Assembly: GCA_964609975.1 (NCBI GenBank) | Contig: CAZSTR010000032.1 | Coordinates: 1 to 18,527 of the forward strand | From: UBA5905 sp964609975 | GTDB taxonomy: Bacteria > Bacillota > Clostridia > Oscillospirales > Acutalibacteraceae | Direction: 5' to 3' | DNA: 18,527 nt | Part shown: positions 15,121 through 18,527 of the stretch, piece by piece | Numbering within the stretch: position 1 is the stretch's first letter | How the letters are laid out: every line of letters starts with the position of its first letter | Made by a program: the position numbers and the translations under genes | The notes under the pieces: model-generated | What the model was told of the DNA's origin: nothing | The model's input: the letters and a program-made list of their open reading frames with translations, nothing else | Databases searched by the model: none

Positions 15121-16737
15121 TCATTCCGTTTTTCCGAATTCGGACAGCCGCAGCTCCTCGTTGTGCTCGTTGGCCCAGGTGATGTTCCAGCTGTTGGTGA
15201 ACAGCAACAGCTTCCGCCCCCGCAAATCCTGAATCCGGCGGGTGTCCGAGGTAAGATTGAGCTTTTTCACATTCAAATCCTCGTTTTCAATCCACCGAAT
15301 ATACTGATAGGGCAAATTGCGCATCCGAATATCCACATTATACTCATTTTTCAACCGATAGGTCAAAACCTCAAATTGCAGCACGCCGACGACGCCCACA
15401 ATCACCTCTTCCATGCCGCCGCCCAGCTCCTGAAAAATCTGAATGGCGCCCTCCTGGGCGATTTGGGTGATGCCCTTGACAAACTGCTTGCGCTTCATGG
15501 TGTCTACCTGCTCCACAAGGCAGAAATGCTCCGGCGCAAAGGTGGGAATCCCGTCGAAAAGAAACCGCTCACCACCGGAGCAGATGGTGTCGCCGATGGA
15601 AAACACGCCGGGGTCGAAGACGCCGATGATATCACCGGCGTAGGCCTCGTCCACGATCTCTCTGGACTCGGCCATCAGCTGCTGTGGCTGGCTCAGGCGC
15701 ATGGCCTTCGCCCCCTGCATATGATAGACATCCATGCCCTTTTCGAACTTTCCGGAGCAAATGCGCATGAAGGCCACCCGGTCTCGGTGAGCCTTGTTCA
15801 TGTTCGCCTGAATTTTGAACACAAAGGCGGAAAAATTCTTTCCGAAGGGATCCACCGCGCCATCGCTCCCGTGACGGGCCAGCGGCGAGGTGGTCATCCG
15901 CAAAAACTCCTGCAAAAACGGCTCCACGCCGAAATTTGTCAACGCCGAGCCAAAGAACACCGGCGTCAGCTCACCCCTTTGCACCGCCTCCATATCGAAG
16001 GCATACCCGGCGCCGTCCAACAGCTCCACATCATCCTTCAGGGTCTCATACAGATACGGCCCCAGCCGCTGTTGAAGCTCCGCATCCTCCAGCTTCAGCG
16101 CCGTCGAGCCAACCTCAAACTGGGCGTTACTTTGGTCGTCATTGGGGTTGAAGGCGAGAATTTGCTGACCCCCCCGGTCATAAACCCCCTTGAATTCCTT
16201 TCCGGAGCCGACAGGCCAGTTCATGGGATAGGTTTGGATGCCCAAAACTGACTCGATTTCCTCCATCAGATCGAAGGGGCTGCGCGCCTCCCGATCCATC
16301 TTGTTGATGAAGGTAAAAATGGGAATATGTCGCAACAGGCACACCTTGAACAGCTTGATGGTCTGCTTTTCCACGCCCTTGGAGGCGTCGATGACCATGA
16401 CGGCGCTGTCCGCTGCCATCAGCGTGCGATAGGTGTCCTCGGAAAAGTCCTGGTGGCCGGGGGTGTCCAGAATGTTTATGCAATAATCCCCGTAATTGAA
16501 CTGCATCACCGAAGAGGTGACCGAAATTCCGCGCTGTTTTTCGATTTCCATCCAGTCGGAAACCGCATGGCGCATATTTTTCTTCCCCTTCACCATGCCG
16601 GCCTGCTGAATTGCGCCGCCATAGAGAAGAAATTTTTCTGTCAGCGTGGTTTTACCGGCGTCGGGGTGGGAAATGATGGCGAAGGTGCGTCGCCGCAGAA
16701 TCTCCTCCTCGGTGGTGCGCGTGCTGTTTTCGTTCAT
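15121..16737 (-). CDS. prfC: Peptide chain release factor 3 (translational GTPase)
   Basis: RF3 is a cytoplasmic GTPase that recycles release factors 1 and 2 from the ribosome after peptide release. The 538 residues match the family. G1 SHPDAGKT is at 23-30, the switch I segment RGISVTSS at 69-76, G3 DTPGH at 91-95 and G4 NKMD at 145-148. The insertion QQAGMVKGKK...HAVSDWMEIEKQRG between G1 and G2 is RF3-like and separates it from EF-G and tetracycline-resistance proteins. Domain II/III features such as FGSALTNFGVEPFL and LGGGMEEVIVGVVGVLQFEV are also present. GGAGGA lies about 14 bases before ATG 16737, a slightly long spacing. It has its own promoter and terminator, so it is probably monocistronic. 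Confidence 0.96.
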   Translation of the reverse strand: MNENSTRTTEEEILRRRTFAIISHPDAGKTTLTEKFLLYGGAIQQAGMVKGKKNMRHAVSDWMEIEKQRGISVTSSVMQFNYGDYCINILDTPGHQDFSEDTYRTLMAADSAVMVIDASKGVEKQTIKLFKVCLLRHIPIFTFINKMDREARSPFDLMEEIESVLGIQTYPMNWPVGSGKEFKGVYDRGGQQILAFNPNDDQSNAQFEVGSTALKLEDAELQQRLGPYLYETLKDDVELLDGAGYAFDMEAVQRGELTPVFFGSALTNFGVEPFLQEFLRMTTSPLARHGSDGAVDPFGKNFSAFVFKIQANMNKAHRDRVAFMRICSGKFEKGMDVYHMQGAKAMRLSQPQQLMAESREIVDEAYAGDIIGVFDPGVFSIGDTICSGGERFLFDGIPTFAPEHFCLVEQVDTMKRKQFVKGITQIAQEGAIQIFQELGGGMEEVIVGVVGVLQFEVLTYRLKNEYNVDIRMRNLPYQYIRWIENEDLNVKKLNLTSDTRRIQDLRGRKLLLFTNSWNITWANEHNEELRLSEFGKTE

Positions 16738-16802
16738 AAGCTGTCTTGTTCCTCCAAAAAACGGACTGGCGACGGCGGACGGCCGCGCCGCGTAACTGAG
16801 TT

Positions 16803-16831
16803 ATTATACCGCATATCCCGCGAAAGTGCAA
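16803..16831 (-). promoter_or_regulatory. Sigma-A promoter of prfC
   Basis: TTGCAC (16831-16826), a 17-base spacer and TATAAT (16808-16803) precede a GC-rich leader of about 60 bases ending at prfC. Confidence 0.82.
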
Positions 16832-16868
16832 CCCCGGTTTTTTCATCTCCTCAGAAATTTTCGAAATC

Positions 16869-17116
16869 AAGCTTGTGCACAAGCTTAGGCTTTTGCAGAA
16901 TACTCATTCAAACTCCCCTCCGTCAGCCGTTCGGCTGACCCCTCACCTCATCTTTGAGGGGAGGCTTTCCGCGGTTCCTGCGCAAGCTTAGGCTTGTGCA
17001 CAGCTCTCATCAGTATCCCTTAACGCTTCGAGTTGGTATTACCAACTCGCGGGACACTGTCAGCGTAGCTGACTGAGGGGATTTCGGAGCAGGAGCGCGC
17101 TAAAACGCGGAAAGCC
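16869..17116. repeat. Palindrome-rich MITE-like intergenic repeat
   Basis: This non-coding stretch is packed with inverted repeats. There is a perfect 18-base palindrome at 16869-16886, and stems at 16922-16939, 16939-16961, 17029-17049 and 17059-17073. CAAGCTTAGGCTT occurs directly twice (16880-16892 and 16983-16995). An 11-bp inverted pair, GGCTTTCCGCG (16963-16973) and CGCGGAAAGCC (17106-17116), bounds a 154-base core, extended by TCCTGC/GCAGGA inside. The CTCCCCTCCGTCAGCC...GAGGGGAGGCTTT style resembles high-copy repeats I have seen in gut Clostridia. No open frame or transposase is present. Copy number cannot be judged from one window. Confidence 0.7.
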
Positions 17117-17151
17117 ATGCAGCCCCGGCAAAGGCGGGACTTTCCATTACC

Positions 17152-17195
17152 CAAAAAACGGCGAGGGCCTATGCAAGCCGCACAGGTCCTCACCG
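17152..17195 (-). terminator. Terminator of the liv operon
   Basis: A long stem with one internal mismatch pairs 17188-17195 with 17159-17166 (8 bp) and 17180-17186 with 17168-17174 (7 bp). It is followed on the minus strand by GTTTTTTGGG. It starts 22 bases past the livF stop. Confidence 0.88.
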
Positions 17196-17216
17196 AAACT
17201 GGGACAGCCGAGCCAA

Positions 17217-17927
17217 TCAGCCGCCCAAATACGCTTTTTTCACACTGTCGCTGGCCATCAGCTCCTGGCCGCTTCCCGACAGCACGATTTTTCCGTTTTC
17301 CAACACATACGCCCGGTCACAAACCTCCAGCGCCTTGCTGGCGTTCTGCTCCACCAGCAGAATGGTGGTGCCGGTTTTCCGGAAATCCCGAATGATTTCG
17401 AACACCTCATCCACCAACAGCGGCGACAGACCCATCGACGGCTCATCCAGCATCAAAAGCTTCGGATGGCACATCATCGCCCGTCCCATCGCCAGCATCT
17501 GCTGTTCGCCGCCGGACAGCGTGCCAGCGATCTGGTTTTTCCGTTCCCCCAGCCGCGGGAAGCGGGTGCAGGTTTCCTCGATGTCCCGCTTAATTTGCGC
17601 TTTGTCGTTTTTCGTATAGGCGCCCATGAGCAGGTTTTCATACACCGTCAGCTCCTGGAACACCCGACGGCCTTCCGGAACCTGGGTCATACCCATGTGC
17701 ACAATCTTGTGGCAGGGGGTGTGGGTAATATCCTGGCCGTCATATACGACCTTTCCGCCCTGGGCGGGGATGAGTCCGATGACACTTTGCATGGTGGTGG
17801 TTTTTCCAGCGCCGTTAGCGCCAATAAGGGTCACGATCTCGCCCTCATCCACCGAAAAGTCAATCCCCTTGAGCGCCTGAATCACTCCATAATAGACCTC
17901 CAGGCCGGTCACTTCCAACAATGCCAT
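17217..17927 (-). CDS. livF: Branched-chain amino acid ABC transporter ATPase LivF
   Basis: LivF is one of the two ATPases that power high-affinity uptake of leucine, isoleucine and valine (or related amides) at the inner face of the membrane. The 236 residues are typical. Walker A GANGAGKTT is at 36-44, TQVPEGRRVFQELTVYENL is the LivF-type Q-loop region, LSGGEQQML the ABC signature, and LLMLDEPSMGL the Walker B. ATG 17927 has GGAGGG 7 bases upstream, placed across the livG stop; an upstream non-ATG start would overlap livG. It is the last gene of its operon, four bases after livG. The true substrate depends on a binding protein outside the window. Confidence 0.94.
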   Translation of the reverse strand: MALLEVTGLEVYYGVIQALKGIDFSVDEGEIVTLIGANGAGKTTTMQSVIGLIPAQGGKVVYDGQDITHTPCHKIVHMGMTQVPEGRRVFQELTVYENLLMGAYTKNDKAQIKRDIEETCTRFPRLGERKNQIAGTLSGGEQQMLAMGRAMMCHPKLLMLDEPSMGLSPLLVDEVFEIIRDFRKTGTTILLVEQNASKALEVCDRAYVLENGKIVLSGSGQELMASDSVKKAYLGG

Positions 17928-17931
17928 ACTC

Positions 17932-18527
17932 TTACCCTCCGATATAGGCCCGAATGACCTCCGGGTCATTCAGAGCGGTCTGCGTATCGCCCTGCGCCAA
18001 AACCGTGCCGAAATTCAGCACCGTCAGCTCGTCACACAAGCCGGCCACAAATTTCATGTCATGCTCGATGAGCAAGACCGTCATATCGAACTCGTCCCGG
18101 ATGAAACGGATAATATTCATCAAATCCTCCGTCTCATGGGGGTTCATGCCGGCCGCCGGCTCATCCAACAGCAACAACTTCGGATTCGTCGCCAACGCGC
18201 GGGCAATCTCCAGCTTTCGCTGTTTTCCATAGGGCAGGTTGCAGGAAACATTGTTCCGCTCCTCCAGCAAGCCGAAAATATCCAAAAGCTCCTTCGCCTT
18301 ATCCCGCATGACCATCTCCGTGCGATAATGCTTCGGCAAATGGAGCATGCTGGAAATCGGGTCGCACTGAAACTGGGGCTGGTTATGCAGACCCACCATC
18401 ACATTGCGAATCACGCTCATATTGCTGAACAGGCGAATGTTCTGAAAGGTGCGGGCGATGCCCTTGTGATTGATAACCTCCTGGGATTTTCCGTTGAGCT
18501 TTTCGCCGCAAAGGGAAAAGGTGCCGG
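17932..18527 (-). CDS. livG: Branched-chain amino acid ABC transporter ATPase LivG, C-terminal part (runs off window)
   Basis: LivG is the partner ATPase of LivF. The frame is open from the right edge to TAA at 17934-17932, giving 197 visible residues; the N-terminus with Walker A lies outside. The visible part starts within the region before GIARTFQNIRLF, a LivG hallmark, continues with the LivG-type long insertion (VGLHNQPQF...), the signature NLPYGKQRKLEIARAL, the Walker B LLLLDEPAAGMNP and the H-loop LLIEHDM. The in-frame ATG at 18420 is internal and not the start. Genes for LivH, LivM and the binding protein are expected further upstream, beyond the window. Confidence 0.95.
   Translation of the reverse strand, partial: GTFSLCGEKLNGKSQEVINHKGIARTFQNIRLFSNMSVIRNVMVGLHNQPQFQCDPISSMLHLPKHYRTEMVMRDKAKELLDIFGLLEERNNVSCNLPYGKQRKLEIARALATNPKLLLLDEPAAGMNPHETEDLMNIIRFIRDEFDMTVLLIEHDMKFVAGLCDELTVLNFGTVLAQGDTQTALNDPEVIRAYIGG

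Noticed and set aside
16869..17116. CRISPR array
   Set aside because: The repeats are palindromes of differing sequence with no regular repeat-spacer periodicity and no cas genes nearby.

Overview
The window looks like a chromosomal segment from a Firmicute of the class Clostridia, probably a gut-type Oscillospirales/Ruminococcaceae relative (inference). Supporting signs are a ZTP riboswitch on the purine operon, a clostridial/Bacteroides-type PurL, the tepA-ftsK/spoIIIE pairing, a DUF3006 plus metallo-beta-lactamase pair, tRNAs with encoded CCA, consensus sigma-A promoters, and a moderately high GC content. Every supported gene lies on the minus strand, so transcription runs from high to low coordinates. 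The long plus-strand open frames are antisense shadows.

Positions 9490-1 hold a de novo purine operon in the order purE-purC-purF-purM-purN-purO-AICAR formyltransferase-purD-purL. PurL runs off the left edge. Its promoter (TTGACA, 17 bp, TATACT) is followed by a ZTP (pfl) riboswitch whose 3' part overlaps a strong terminator hairpin just ahead of purE. Two departures from the textbook pathway stand out. PurF lacks the N-terminal catalytic cysteine of its glutaminase domain, and the bifunctional PurH is replaced by a stand-alone AICAR formyltransferase plus a PurO-type IMP cyclohydrolase. No purB or purK is present. Three stacked hairpins separate purN from purO.

Positions 9491-10513 hold a bidirectional terminator, the 3' remnant of a membrane-anchored surface protein gene, a short AT-rich repeat, and a tRNA operon (Gly-TCC, Arg-TCT, His-GTG) with its own consensus promoter and terminator. 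No gene was recognised in 9491-9623.

Positions 10567-15033 hold tepA-ftsK/spoIIIE-MBL hydrolase-DUF3006, apparently one transcription unit with very tight coupling at its 3' end. Positions 15067-16831 hold prfC (peptide chain release factor 3) as a single-gene unit with its own promoter and terminator.

Positions 16832-17216 have no gene. They contain a palindrome-rich, MITE-like repeat and the terminator of the last operon. Positions 17217-18527 hold the two ATPases of a branched-chain amino acid ABC transporter: livF, and livG truncated by the right edge.

No wholly new system is evident. The most interesting points are the glutaminase-dead-looking PurF, the riboswitch/terminator architecture and the repeat element.
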